A stretch of 38,966 bases of DNA from an uncultured Bacteroidales bacterium (lineage in GTDB: Bacteria; Bacteroidota; Bacteroidia; Bacteroidales; WCHB1-69). This document shows, one piece after another, positions 31,061 through 38,770 of this stretch. How positions within the stretch are numbered: position 1 is the stretch's first letter; each line of letters begins with the position of its first letter. Position numbers and translations under genes: made by a program. Location: assembly GCA_905235135.1 (NCBI GenBank), contig CAJOKR010000027.1, positions 1 to 38,966 on the forward strand. Direction: 5' to 3'. Below the pieces are notes generated by a model, which saw only the letters and a list, made by a program, of their open reading frames with translations, was not told the DNA's origin and did not search any database.

Positions 31061-31513
31061 ATGGGCAGAGTAATGGCCATCGATTACGGACAAAAACGTG
31101 TGGGGTTCGCCGTCACCGACGAACTGCAGATTTGCGCCCATGCCTTGGAGACCATCCCCGTGGCTCAAGCCTTTGATTTTCTGAAAGATTACCTCAAAAA
31201 AGAGAACGTTTCGGTCATCGTCATTGGCGAGGCACGGCAGTTAGACAACACCCCTTCGGAGTCATCGCGGTTCATCGAGCCATTCGTCAACCGCCTGCGC
31301 AAGGAGCTGCCGAAAATCTCCCCCGGCACCGAAATCGCCCGCATCGACGAACGGTTCACATCCCGCATCGCCTTCCAGACCATGATCGACATCGGGCTAA
31401 AGAAGAAAGACCGCCAAAACAAGGCCAACGTCGATAAAATGAGCGCAGCCATCATCCTGCAATCGTATCTGGAGCAACAAGATTTAGTCAATTTAAGAAA
31501 TAACGAGCAATGA
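31061..31513 (+). CDS. ruvX: RuvX/YqgF Holliday junction resolvase-like protein
   Basis: The protein is 150 residues from the ATG at 31061; the longer frame would start inside the promoter. The RNase H-like fold is clear: MAIDYGQKRVGFAVTDE (first catalytic Asp), VSVIVIGEARQLDNTPSE, ARIDERFTSRIA (Glu/Arg motif) and NKANVDKMSAAIILQSYLE with the final catalytic Asp. YqgF proteins act in pre-16S rRNA 5'-end processing in many bacteria, and RuvX can act on recombination junctions. It overlaps def by 4 bp (ATGA), indicating translational coupling. Confidence 0.94.
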   Translation: MGRVMAIDYGQKRVGFAVTDELQICAHALETIPVAQAFDFLKDYLKKENVSVIVIGEARQLDNTPSESSRFIEPFVNRLRKELPKISPGTEIARIDERFTSRIAFQTMIDIGLKKKDRQNKANVDKMSAAIILQSYLEQQDLVNLRNNEQ

Positions 31514-32058
31514 TATTACCGATTGTATTATACGGAAACCCCGTGCTGCGGAAGACCGCCACGGAAATCGATCTCAAGAATGAATCGCTGAAGACGTTCA
31601 TCAACGACCTTTTCGAGACCATGTACCACGCCGAGGGCGTAGGGCTCGCCGCCCCGCAGGTGGGCAAGTCCGTGCGCGTCTTCGTGGTCGATTCCGCCCC
31701 CTACAAAGAGATCTATCCCGACCACGAGCCGTTCAAGGGGGCCTTCATCAACCCCACCATCACCGACCGTTTCGGCGACGATGTTCCCTTCGCCGAAGGT
31801 TGCCTCAGTCTCCCGAAAATCAACGAGGACGTCATCCGCAAGTCCGACATTCACATCACCTACTACGACGAGAACGGCGAATACCACGACTGCGACCTCA
31901 ACGGCGTCCTGGCCCGCATTATCCAGCACGAATACGACCACCTCGAAGGCCGCGTCTTCACCGACAACCTCTCGCAAATCAAGAAGATGGTGCTCAAACG
32001 CCAGCTCAACGACATCGCCGGCGGCAAGGTGCACCCGGCATATAAAACCAAAAGATAA
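31510..32058 (+). CDS. def: Peptide deformylase
   Basis: A 182-residue enzyme, normal length. The three signature motifs are present: GVGLAAPQVG (about residues 45-54), EGCLSLP with the metal-binding cysteine (about 97-103) and QHEYDHLEG with the two histidine ligands and catalytic glutamate (about 137-145). It removes the formyl group from the initiator methionine of nascent proteins. Overlap of 4 bp with ruvX suggests a shared transcript. A 75-bp repeat begins immediately after the stop. Confidence 0.97.
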   Translation: MILPIVLYGNPVLRKTATEIDLKNESLKTFINDLFETMYHAEGVGLAAPQVGKSVRVFVVDSAPYKEIYPDHEPFKGAFINPTITDRFGDDVPFAEGCLSLPKINEDVIRKSDIHITYYDENGEYHDCDLNGVLARIIQHEYDHLEGRVFTDNLSQIKKMVLKRQLNDIAGGKVHPAYKTKR

Positions 32059-32132
32059 TTCCTTGAGCAGCCTCGGAGAGGCAAAACGCACGGAGTGCAA
32101 TTAACCCCACACAAGCAGAGCGCAGTGTGGGG
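32059..32132. repeat. 75-bp intergenic repeat, copy B
   Basis: Starts TTCCTTGAGCAGCCTCGGAG directly after the def stop and ends in the CCCCACAC/GTGTGGGG hairpin. It matches copy A at 27739-27814 with few differences, mostly in the middle. Confidence 0.8.
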
Positions 32133-32144
32133 TTTTAACGACTA

Positions 32145-32720
32145 ATGACAATGAAACAAGTAATCACAATAACCATCGCCGCCCTGCTGCTGGCGGCCTG
32201 CGGCGGTCCAAAAGAGCGCGCAGCAAAGAAGAGCGCGCAGTTGGAGGCCGACTCCATGCTGGCGGCATATCATTATTCCGACTCAATTTACGCTGTGTGC
32301 GGGCGTATTGACACGGCCGCCTTCGGGGAGTTCATCACACGAGCCGTAGCCTTCGCGGAGGCGCATCCGCAGGACACGCTCGCCCCTGACATGCTCTACC
32401 GCGCCGGCATCGGCAGTATGATCCTTGCCAAATCCGCGCACAATACCGTCTCGCGGGCGGAAAACTCCAAACAGGCACTCGCCATCTTCAACCAGTTCCA
32501 GGAACAGTTTCCCGACCACCCGCAGGCCCGCCTCTGCTACTGGCAGCGCGCCATCGTCTATGATGACATCCTCGGCGACTGGCGCAGCGCGGAATCCGAA
32601 TACCGCGACTTCATCAACCGCTACCCCAACGACTCCCTCACACCCGTCTTTCAACAATATTTGACTTTGCTGGGTAAATCGGAATCGGAATTGGAACAAA
32701 TGTTGGACGCAAGACGTTAG
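32145..32720 (+). CDS. TPR-like lipoprotein
   Basis: A 191-residue lipoprotein; an ATG two codons later (32151) could also start. The signal ends in a lipobox LLAACG (Cys at about 19). The mature protein is helical, with tetratricopeptide-like units: FITRAVAFAEAHPQDTLAPD, then KQALAIFNQFQEQFPDHPQA and WRSAESEYRDFINRYPNDSL, each with the aromatic and Pro spacing of TPRs (YPND at the turn). This resembles BamD-like or YbgF-like periplasmic scaffolds but is shorter. Possibly co-transcribed with ruvX-def, since the repeat between does not look like a strong terminator. Precise role unknown. Confidence 0.82.
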   Translation: MTMKQVITITIAALLLAACGGPKERAAKKSAQLEADSMLAAYHYSDSIYAVCGRIDTAAFGEFITRAVAFAEAHPQDTLAPDMLYRAGIGSMILAKSAHNTVSRAENSKQALAIFNQFQEQFPDHPQARLCYWQRAIVYDDILGDWRSAESEYRDFINRYPNDSLTPVFQQYLTLLGKSESELEQMLDARR

Positions 32721-32751
32721 ACGTAAGACTTAAGACTTTTGGGGTTAATCG

Positions 32752-32786
32752 AAGTCCCAAGTCCCAAGTCCCAAGTCCCAAGTCTC
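32752..32786. repeat. 7-bp tandem repeat (AAGTCCC)
   Basis: Five consecutive units of AAGTCCC, the last degenerate (AAGTCTC), preceded by irregular AAGAC/GTAAGAC echoes at 32710-32737. Confidence 0.85.
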
Positions 32787-32839
32787 TCATTGTTCATAAA
32801 TAATAATATCTTTTTCTTCCGTAATACGTAGAAAGTGAC

Positions 32840-32847
32840 TACTTTTG
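32840..32847 (+). promoter_or_regulatory. -7 promoter element for prs
   Basis: TACTTTTG followed by C, a full match, 44 bp before the prs ATG. Confidence 0.6.
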
Positions 32848-32891
32848 CTTGTTGAAAAAACGAAATTTAAAACGTTAAATATCAAACAAAT

Positions 32892-33824
32892 ATGAATCAC
32901 GATTACGTATTGGTTGCCGGAAGGTCGAACCCCGAGTTGGCAAAAAAGATTGCAGACTGTCTGCATAAACCGTTGTTGTCCGTGGATATCCTGCAGTTCA
33001 AGGACGGGGAAATCCAGGTCTATTACAACGAGAGCATCCGCGGGCGCGATGTGTTCATCATCCAGCCGACTTTCTCACCGGCCGACAACATCATCGAGCT
33101 GCTGATCGCCATTGATGCCGCCAAGCGCGCTTCGGCACGCAGCATCATCGCCGTGGTCCCCTACTTCGGCTATGCCCGTCAGGACCGCAAGGACAAGCCC
33201 AGAACCTCCATCGGCGCCAAACTGATGTGCAACCTGCTCACCACTGCCGGTGTGAGCCGCATCATCACCATGGACCTGCACGCCGACCAAATCCAGGGAT
33301 TCTTCGAAGTGCCTGTGGATCACCTGTTTGCCTCCAACGTCTTCATCCCGTTGGTGAAGAATTCCGGTTGGGAGAACATCAGCATCGCATCGCCTGACAC
33401 TGGCGGTACGAAGCGCGCTTCCACGTATGCGAAAGCCCTCAACTGCGAGTTGGCCATCGGCTACAAGCAGCGCGAGAAACAGAACGAGGTGGCCTCCCTG
33501 CAGATCATCGGCGACGTGAAGGGTAAGAACGTGATTCTGGTCGATGACATCATCGACACCGCCGGCACGCTCTGCAAAGCTGCCGCCCGCATCAAAGAGA
33601 TGGGTGCCCTCAGCGTCCGCGCCATGTGCGCCCACGGGCTCTTCTCCGGCGATGCCTTGGAGCGCATCGAGAACTCCGTGCTTGACGAGGTGCTCGTCAC
33701 CGACACCATCCCGTTGAAGCGTCCCTGCGCCAAAGTGAAGGTCGTCTCCGTGGCCAAACTGCTGTCCGAAATCATCCTAAGCGTCGAGGACAACACGTCC
33801 ATTTCGTCGCACTATTATGTATAA
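32892..33824 (+). CDS. prs: Ribose-phosphate pyrophosphokinase
   Basis: A 310-residue class I PRPP synthetase of normal length. The family features are ALPHA: FKDGEIQVYYNESIRGRDVF, then VPYFGYARQDRKDKPRTSIG (ATP-binding flexible-loop region), TMDLHADQIQGFF and the PRPP-binding loop VILVDDIIDTAGTLCKAA. It makes PRPP from ribose 5-phosphate and ATP for purine, pyrimidine, histidine and NAD synthesis. It has its own promoter and ends 6 bp before a strong terminator. Confidence 0.97.
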   Translation: MNHDYVLVAGRSNPELAKKIADCLHKPLLSVDILQFKDGEIQVYYNESIRGRDVFIIQPTFSPADNIIELLIAIDAAKRASARSIIAVVPYFGYARQDRKDKPRTSIGAKLMCNLLTTAGVSRIITMDLHADQIQGFFEVPVDHLFASNVFIPLVKNSGWENISIASPDTGGTKRASTYAKALNCELAIGYKQREKQNEVASLQIIGDVKGKNVILVDDIIDTAGTLCKAAARIKEMGALSVRAMCAHGLFSGDALERIENSVLDEVLVTDTIPLKRPCAKVKVVSVAKLLSEIILSVEDNTSISSHYYV

Positions 33825-33830
33825 CCAAAA

Positions 33831-33866
33831 TTAAATCCCCTCCACCCGAGGGGATTTAATTTTTTT
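33831..33866 (+). terminator. Rho-independent terminator after prs
   Basis: Perfect 12-bp arms TTAAATCCCCTC and GAGGGGATTTAA, 5-bp loop, then seven T residues. The kamA -7 element starts 2 bp after the T run. Confidence 0.9.
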
Positions 33867-33867
33867 G

Positions 33868-33875
33868 TACTTTTG
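33868..33875 (+). promoter_or_regulatory. -7 promoter element for kamA
   Basis: TACTTTTG followed by C, 39 bp before the kamA ATG. It overlaps the 33873 in-frame start, which is therefore excluded. Confidence 0.65.
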
Positions 33876-33914
33876 CACCTCCAAATTTTTCAGATACAAT
33901 TAAATAAAATCAAT

Positions 33915-35153
33915 ATGGCAAGCAGAAGAAAAGAACTTTTCCCCAACGTTACCGACGCTGAATGGAACGATTGGAGATGGCAGGTCCGCAACAGAGTGGA
34001 GACCCTCGAAGAACTGAAAAAATACATTGAACTTACCCCTGAAGAGGAGGAAGGCGTGAAGAAATCGCTGCAAACCCTCCGTATGGCCATCACCCCGTAC
34101 TACCTGAGCTTGATCGACCCCAACAACCCGAACTGCCCGATCCGCAAGCAGGCAATTCCGACCGGCGCCGAGGTTCACCAGTCGCCTGCCGACCTACTCG
34201 ACCCGCTGCACGAGGATGAAGACTCCCCGGTTCCCGGCCTCACCCACCGCTATCCCGACAGAGTGCTGTTCCTCATCACCGACATGTGCTCCATGTACTG
34301 CCGTCACTGCACGCGCCGCAGATTCGCCGGCCAGCACGACTGCGAGTCCACGCAGGACCGCATCCAGGCTGCCATCGACTACATCGCCCGCACCCCGCAA
34401 GTGCGCGACGTGCTGCTCTCCGGCGGTGACGCTTTGATGGTGGGCGACAAGATGCTCGAATCCATCATCCAACGCCTGCGCGCCATCCCGCACGTGGAGA
34501 TCATCCGTCTCGGCTCTCGTACCCCTGTGGTCTGCCCGCAGCGTATCACCGACGACCTCGTCAACATGCTCAAGAAATACCATCCCATCTGGCTCAACAC
34601 GCACTTCAACCACCCGAACGAGGTGACCGAAGAGGCTATGACTGCTTGCGCCAAGTTAGCCGATGCTGGTGTACCGCTCGGCAACCAGACCGTGCTGTTG
34701 CGCGGCGTGAACGACGACACCGAGATCATGAAGCAGCTCGTACACGACCTCGTGCGTATGCGCGTGCGTCCGTACTACATCTACCAATGCGACCTCTCTA
34801 TGGGTCTGGAGCATTTCCGCACGCCCGTCTCCAAGGGCATCGAGATTATCGAGAACCTGCGCGGACACACCTCCGGCTACTGCGTGCCGACCTTCGTGGT
34901 GGACGCTCCCGGCGGCGGCGGCAAGATTCCCGTGATGCCCCAGTACGTCATCTCCCAAAGCCCGCACAAGGTGATCCTCCGCAACTACGAAGGCGTGATC
35001 ACCACCTACACCGAGCCCGAGGACTATCAGGAGAACACCTGCAGCCCGCTGCCCGACAAGAAGCACGTCGAGGGCGTGGCCTCCCTCCTCCACGGCGAGC
35101 AGATGGCCCTGGAACCCAACGAATTGGCGAGAAAGAAACGCCACAGAAAATAG
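33915..35153 (+). CDS. kamA: Lysine 2,3-aminomutase
   Basis: The protein is 412 residues from the ATG at 33915. The radical-SAM cluster motif is CSMYCRHC with Cys125, Cys129 and Cys132; Arg134 follows. The PLP-binding lysine is Lys337 in APGGGGKIPV, and Asp293 and Asp330 sit at the substrate-amine positions. These numbers coincide with those reported for the clostridial enzyme, so the protein is colinear with it and clearly a true KamA rather than an EpmB-type beta-lysylation mutase. It converts L-lysine to L-beta-lysine, the first step of lysine fermentation. It is transcribed alone between a terminator and a palindrome. Kdd, the third-step enzyme, lies 3 kb upstream. Confidence 0.97.
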   Translation: MASRRKELFPNVTDAEWNDWRWQVRNRVETLEELKKYIELTPEEEEGVKKSLQTLRMAITPYYLSLIDPNNPNCPIRKQAIPTGAEVHQSPADLLDPLHEDEDSPVPGLTHRYPDRVLFLITDMCSMYCRHCTRRRFAGQHDCESTQDRIQAAIDYIARTPQVRDVLLSGGDALMVGDKMLESIIQRLRAIPHVEIIRLGSRTPVVCPQRITDDLVNMLKKYHPIWLNTHFNHPNEVTEEAMTACAKLADAGVPLGNQTVLLRGVNDDTEIMKQLVHDLVRMRVRPYYIYQCDLSMGLEHFRTPVSKGIEIIENLRGHTSGYCVPTFVVDAPGGGGKIPVMPQYVISQSPHKVILRNYEGVITTYTEPEDYQENTCSPLPDKKHVEGVASLLHGEQMALEPNELARKKRHRK

Positions 35154-35170
35154 ACATCGATTATTACAAT

Positions 35171-35198
35171 GTAGGGGCGAATAATTATTCGCCCCTAC
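35171..35198. repeat. 28-bp perfect palindrome after kamA
   Basis: GTAGGGGCGAATAA is followed by its reverse complement, 17 bp past the kamA stop. The GTAGGGGCG arm is a variant of the GTAGAGACG arm in the palindromes at 23061 and 25605. Confidence 0.8.
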
Positions 35199-35209
35199 GT
35201 ATTTCTACA

Positions 35210-35240
35210 GGTACGGCGGGATGACTGCCGTACCCGTTTT
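35210..35240 (+). terminator. Hairpin terminator candidate after kamA
   Basis: GGTACGGC pairs with GCCGTACC around a 9-bp loop, followed by CGTTTTATTT. It also faces the convergent lipoprotein gene. Confidence 0.6.
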
Positions 35241-35283
35241 ATTTCAAAATGCAGGCGAGGAAACAGAGGGAATTGCAGGTAGG

Positions 35284-35790
35284 TCATATTGTGGTACCCG
35301 CGGTCAATCCGTGACGGTGATAATCTGATTCAAGGAAGAGGCTGTCGGCATACTTGTCCACCGCCTGCTCAATCATCCGCTTTTTCCGATTTATCTCGAT
35401 TTGTTCCAAAGACGAGATCGGGCGTGACACATCCATGGATTCCTCCTGATTCAAAACAAAATTGTAGCGGTATTCGAAAATACAGTTTTTAGCGCCACTA
35501 TCATAAAAGACTGCCGCCCAGACACTGTCGTTCGGTTTCCAAGTCACCGAGCCGCCAATCGCGTCCATGTCGAATTTTTCCAGAACGAGGTCTGAGGCAA
35601 TCCAATTCACGCGTTCCGAATAGTAGAGTTGCCATCCCTCGTTCACAATGCTGTCGAGGGTGGCAAAGAGTTCCGAAGGCGGCGGAAGCCTGTCCAATCC
35701 GCTCATTTTTGCGCTATTTCGGGTTGTGGAGCACGAGAAGAGCATCGCCACCGCAACACCGCAAGCCATCCACAGCATTGTCTTTTTCAT
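35284..35790 (-). CDS. Small lipoprotein, unknown function
   Basis: A 168-residue protein with a lipoprotein signal (MKKTMLWMACGVAVAMLFSC, lipobox LFSC). The mature part contains LPPPSELFATLDSIVNEGWQ, followed by a beta-rich segment (SVTWKPNDSVWAAVFYDSGA, IFEYRYNFVL) and a C-terminal charged helix (SLEQIEINRKKRMIEQAVDK). No family is recognised. It faces the inner or outer membrane periplasmic side. It is convergent with kamA and divergent from the TonB-C protein, with its own -7 element 37 bp upstream. Confidence 0.78.
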   Translation of the reverse strand: MKKTMLWMACGVAVAMLFSCSTTRNSAKMSGLDRLPPPSELFATLDSIVNEGWQLYYSERVNWIASDLVLEKFDMDAIGGSVTWKPNDSVWAAVFYDSGAKNCIFEYRYNFVLNQEESMDVSRPISSLEQIEINRKKRMIEQAVDKYADSLFLESDYHRHGLTAGTTI

Positions 35791-35826
35791 GTATTTTTAC
35801 GATTTAGTGATTTAAAAACTATCCAG

Positions 35827-35834
35827 CAAAAATA
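35827..35834 (-). promoter_or_regulatory. -7 promoter element for the lipoprotein at 35790
   Basis: TATTTTTG on the minus strand, 36 bp before the ATG. Confidence 0.6.
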
Positions 35835-35876
35835 GAAAAATAATGCATACGAATAATACGCGGAGATAAAAAAATG

Positions 35877-35884
35877 TATCTTCG
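35877..35884 (+). promoter_or_regulatory. Variant -7 element for the TonB-C protein
   Basis: TATCTTCG followed by CGG, 20 bp before the ATG; one base off the usual TATCTTTG. The same variant precedes the secreted gene at 37444. Confidence 0.55.
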
Positions 35885-35904
35885 CGGCGTAAAACAAACG
35901 GACT

Positions 35905-37260
35905 ATGATGACCATACGCAAAATCACCCTGATTCTCGCGTTCCTGGCCGTTGCGCTGAGCGGAAGGGCGCAATCAGGTTTGTCATTTTATTGCGACACC
36001 ACCGGCATCTCCACATTCAATGCGCTGGTAAATGGAAAGCTTGTGCCAGCCGCGTTGGTCTATTGTTCTGGAGATAAAAACTTTCTGGCATACAGACTCC
36101 GCCAACCTTTCATAGAAAACGACACCCAATATATCTGTCGGGAGTACCATCTTTGGAAATGTGACGCCTGTAGCACCTATGACACTTGCACCATCAGCTA
36201 TTACATCATCCCGCGACAGAACAAAGATCACATTGCTTCTGTTTTGAAAACCTTTTACGCGCGAGACCCTGATTTCAATAGAGACACATTTTTGTTCGAT
36301 GAATACCGCTATTGGCGGGATTCTTACCCGACGTTCTCTCCAAGTCAGCGTGATTTGGGCAATATGCCCCGTCTTTGGTTTAACGTGAAAAAATATCAAG
36401 GGCAGTATGTGCTCACGACCGATTACAATTATGGTGTGGCATTCACTGATTCTATGATTGTATCTTACAGAATGGAACATTCGTTCCACCATTACGGAGA
36501 AGTGAAAAATCTGGATTCAGGTGTTTACTATTTTGAAGATTATGGCTATTATCACAATGGCAGATTAGTCAAGCATCAGACCTGGCTGCATCCGTCAATC
36601 TTGGTAAAAGGTCTCTATGTATGGTCGACGTTGTTTCCTACTGGTGCTCTTTATCAAACTTTGGTCACCCCCCAGGAGAATCTACACTATTTCAACCTGA
36701 TCGGAGCCAAACTATGTGAAGTGGGTGATTATTTGGATTACGACACGGTGGATTATGAAGCACACACCGATCCTGCCTTGATGAAGGAAATCCGCTCTTT
36801 GCAGTATTCTTCAGCGAAACAGTCTGGTTATCAAAAGAAAGAGACTGAAAACCAAGATGGCTTTTTAGCGCCGATTGTCGTGGAAGGAGTTGAAATGTTC
36901 CCAGCCGACGGGAGCCTGCCAACGAAAAGCTTCTCCGACACTGTGTCAGGGGAACCGCCGGTGATGTTCGCGGAAGAGATGCCGGAGTTTCCGGGCGGCC
37001 CAGATTCACTGAACGCCTTCTTAAGACAAAACCTGAAATGGCCCATTGGGTATGGGTGCTGGAGCGGCACCGTGTTGGTGGAATTCATTGTTGAGACTGA
37101 CGGCTCCATCACTAACCCTCGGGTGGAAGTGTCGCTCTACAAGGATTTTGACGAGGAAGCCATACGGGTTGTCAAGTTGATGCCCAAATGGAAACCCGCC
37201 CGCGTCCAAGGAGTGCCCGTCCGCTGCTACTACAAAATCCCTGTGACATTCAGAATGTGA
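35905..37260 (+). CDS. Secreted protein with C-terminal TonB domain
   Basis: A 451-residue protein with a signal peptide (MMTIRKITLILAFLAVALSG, then RAQ). Residues 25-340 are a tyrosine- and aspartate-rich region with several cysteines (CDACSTYDTC) and no recognised family. The last 95 residues are a complete TonB C-terminal domain: MPEFPGGPDSLNAFLRQNLK, then WPIGYGCWSGTVLVEFIVET, DGSITNPRVEVSLYKDFDEE and MPKWKPARVQGVPVRCYYKI. In Bacteroidetes this domain is often attached to periplasmic or antigen-like proteins that are not energy-transducing TonB, and there is no inner-membrane anchor other than the signal. The next gene shares its signal type and promoter variant, suggesting a related origin. 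Function unknown. Confidence 0.85.
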   Translation: MMTIRKITLILAFLAVALSGRAQSGLSFYCDTTGISTFNALVNGKLVPAALVYCSGDKNFLAYRLRQPFIENDTQYICREYHLWKCDACSTYDTCTISYYIIPRQNKDHIASVLKTFYARDPDFNRDTFLFDEYRYWRDSYPTFSPSQRDLGNMPRLWFNVKKYQGQYVLTTDYNYGVAFTDSMIVSYRMEHSFHHYGEVKNLDSGVYYFEDYGYYHNGRLVKHQTWLHPSILVKGLYVWSTLFPTGALYQTLVTPQENLHYFNLIGAKLCEVGDYLDYDTVDYEAHTDPALMKEIRSLQYSSAKQSGYQKKETENQDGFLAPIVVEGVEMFPADGSLPTKSFSDTVSGEPPVMFAEEMPEFPGGPDSLNAFLRQNLKWPIGYGCWSGTVLVEFIVETDGSITNPRVEVSLYKDFDEEAIRVVKLMPKWKPARVQGVPVRCYYKIPVTFRM

Positions 37261-37414
37261 AGTCCCTGCTTATGACCACGACCAACCAGACCCTACGCTT
37301 TGTCTTTCACGGTATGTACGTGGAGGACGCGATGGAATTCCTTCACGCACGCGCCCCACGCCGGAACGTCAAAAATCCGTGAGATCCGCGTGATACGTGG
37401 AAATAAAAAAAATG

Positions 37415-37422
37415 TATCTTCG
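37415..37422 (+). promoter_or_regulatory. Variant -7 element for the secreted protein at 37444
   Basis: TATCTTCG followed by CG, 21 bp before the ATG; same one-base variant as at 35877. It excludes the frame start at 37300. Confidence 0.55.
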
Positions 37423-37443
37423 CGACATAAAACGAAAACCGCT

Positions 37444-38490
37444 ATGATTATGCGCAAAACCACCTTGATTCTCGCGTTGTTGGCCGTTGTGGCGTGCGGT
37501 AGGGCTCAGGATTTCCTCACACCGGAGTCGTATGGGATATACAGCAGCATCAGACACGGCGATGAAACTTTGTTTCAACTGTTGTTTCCAAAACATGATA
37601 GCAGAGACATCGTGTCAGATGTCGGATACGCCACTTTCTTTCTCCGTGCCCCTTCATTCACAGCAGAGTACGCTTTGGAAATCGCCAAAGACAAGTTGCT
37701 ATTTAACAAAGCTGACATAAACATCTACATGGCCTTGAGCGGCCACTTAAATTCGCGACAGCCAGACCCGTTAAAGTTGGTCTCTGTGGACACTTGGACA
37801 ATGGCGGTTCCGGAAGAGACCTGCGAAAGACTGACCACTCTTTTCAAGTTCGCCACCATGACGGCTACACACCTCGAAAACATTCCTTGCGGCTTAGATG
37901 GCACAACTTACTATTTCAACCACAGACGAAAGCTGGCTTCGGTCTGGGTACCAGAAAACAGCCGCACTGCACGATTGGTGAAAATGGCCGACAGCCTCTG
38001 CTATGCGGTAAGCCATCATGACACAAACGTGCTGAATCGGCAACTGGAGGAGTGCGGGGAGCTGACGCAAGAGTTCAAGAGGACAATCCCTGACCTATAT
38101 TTCAAACCTACATACTCGATTTTCCGACGCGGAAACAACACCTATTGGACGTGCGGCACCTCCTGCGAAGACTGCATCCGGCTTGAGTTCGCGAACATCA
38201 ACGTAACAGACGAGGACACTTGTGCGATGATAGCCGCCAATTACGTGGACAGCCTTTCGGTTTGGTCGCGGGAACTTTTCCTGACGAGCGACAGGCCTGA
38301 ATATCCGACCGTGGTGCTTGACCAAAACCGCGACACCACCCTTTGCGAAGCAAGGACATACGAAAATCACACGGTTCGGACAATCACCCTGTCCGATCGG
38401 TTCTGGCACCGCGACGTCATCCTCTCCGCCGCGACGCTGCCGCCGGGGCATTACTATTATGTGAATGGACAATGGAAAAGGAAAGAATAA
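37444..38490 (+). CDS. Secreted protein of unknown function
   Basis: The protein is 348 residues from the ATG at 37444 (MIMRKTTLILALLAVVACGR, then AQ); an ATG two codons later is equally possible. The signal closely resembles that of the preceding gene (RKITLILAFLAVALSGRAQ), though the VVAC here could also act as a lipobox. The body is rich in Thr, Tyr and Cys (CGTSCEDC) with no recognised domain or repeat. Its last 19 bases overlap the start of the CPCC gene, so the two are translationally linked. Conserved signal and promoter variants with the upstream gene point to duplication of the 5' region. I can assign no function. Confidence 0.72.
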   Translation: MIMRKTTLILALLAVVACGRAQDFLTPESYGIYSSIRHGDETLFQLLFPKHDSRDIVSDVGYATFFLRAPSFTAEYALEIAKDKLLFNKADINIYMALSGHLNSRQPDPLKLVSVDTWTMAVPEETCERLTTLFKFATMTATHLENIPCGLDGTTYYFNHRRKLASVWVPENSRTARLVKMADSLCYAVSHHDTNVLNRQLEECGELTQEFKRTIPDLYFKPTYSIFRRGNNTYWTCGTSCEDCIRLEFANINVTDEDTCAMIAANYVDSLSVWSRELFLTSDRPEYPTVVLDQNRDTTLCEARTYENHTVRTITLSDRFWHRDVILSAATLPPGHYYYVNGQWKRKE

Positions 38491-38753
38491 TCTGTCCCGT
38501 ATGCGGATATGACCGTTTGCCGGAGCCTCCGCACGACGAACACGGTTGCCCGACATACGTTATTTGTCCGTGCTGCGGCTTCGAGTTCGGCTTCGACGAC
38601 GACTCCGAAGGGCACACCTATTCCACCTACCGAAAGCAGTGGATTGACCGAGCCTTCCCGTTCTTCAATGCCAAGAAACGACCCGCCAGCTGGAACGTCC
38701 GCGCGATGAAGCGGCAGCTGGACAACATCGAGGCTATAGATCCCCATTATTGA
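38472..38753 (+). CDS. CPCC-type cysteine-rich small protein
   Basis: A 93-residue protein from the ATG at 38472. An earlier frame start at 38343 would lie entirely inside the upstream gene in a different frame and gives a basic nonsense leader. The cysteines form two pairs, IICPVCGYDRL and VICPCCGFEFGFDD, which likely bind one zinc as in the Cys_rich_CPCC family (about 70-90 residues), followed by YRKQWIDRAFPFFNAKKRPA. Members are small cytoplasmic proteins of unknown function, often found in polymorphic-toxin immunity contexts, though no toxin is visible here. It overlaps the preceding secreted-protein gene by 19 bp. Confidence 0.82.
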   Translation: MEKERIICPVCGYDRLPEPPHDEHGCPTYVICPCCGFEFGFDDDSEGHTYSTYRKQWIDRAFPFFNAKKRPASWNVRAMKRQLDNIEAIDPHY

Positions 38754-38770
38754 CAAACAGCATCCATGTA

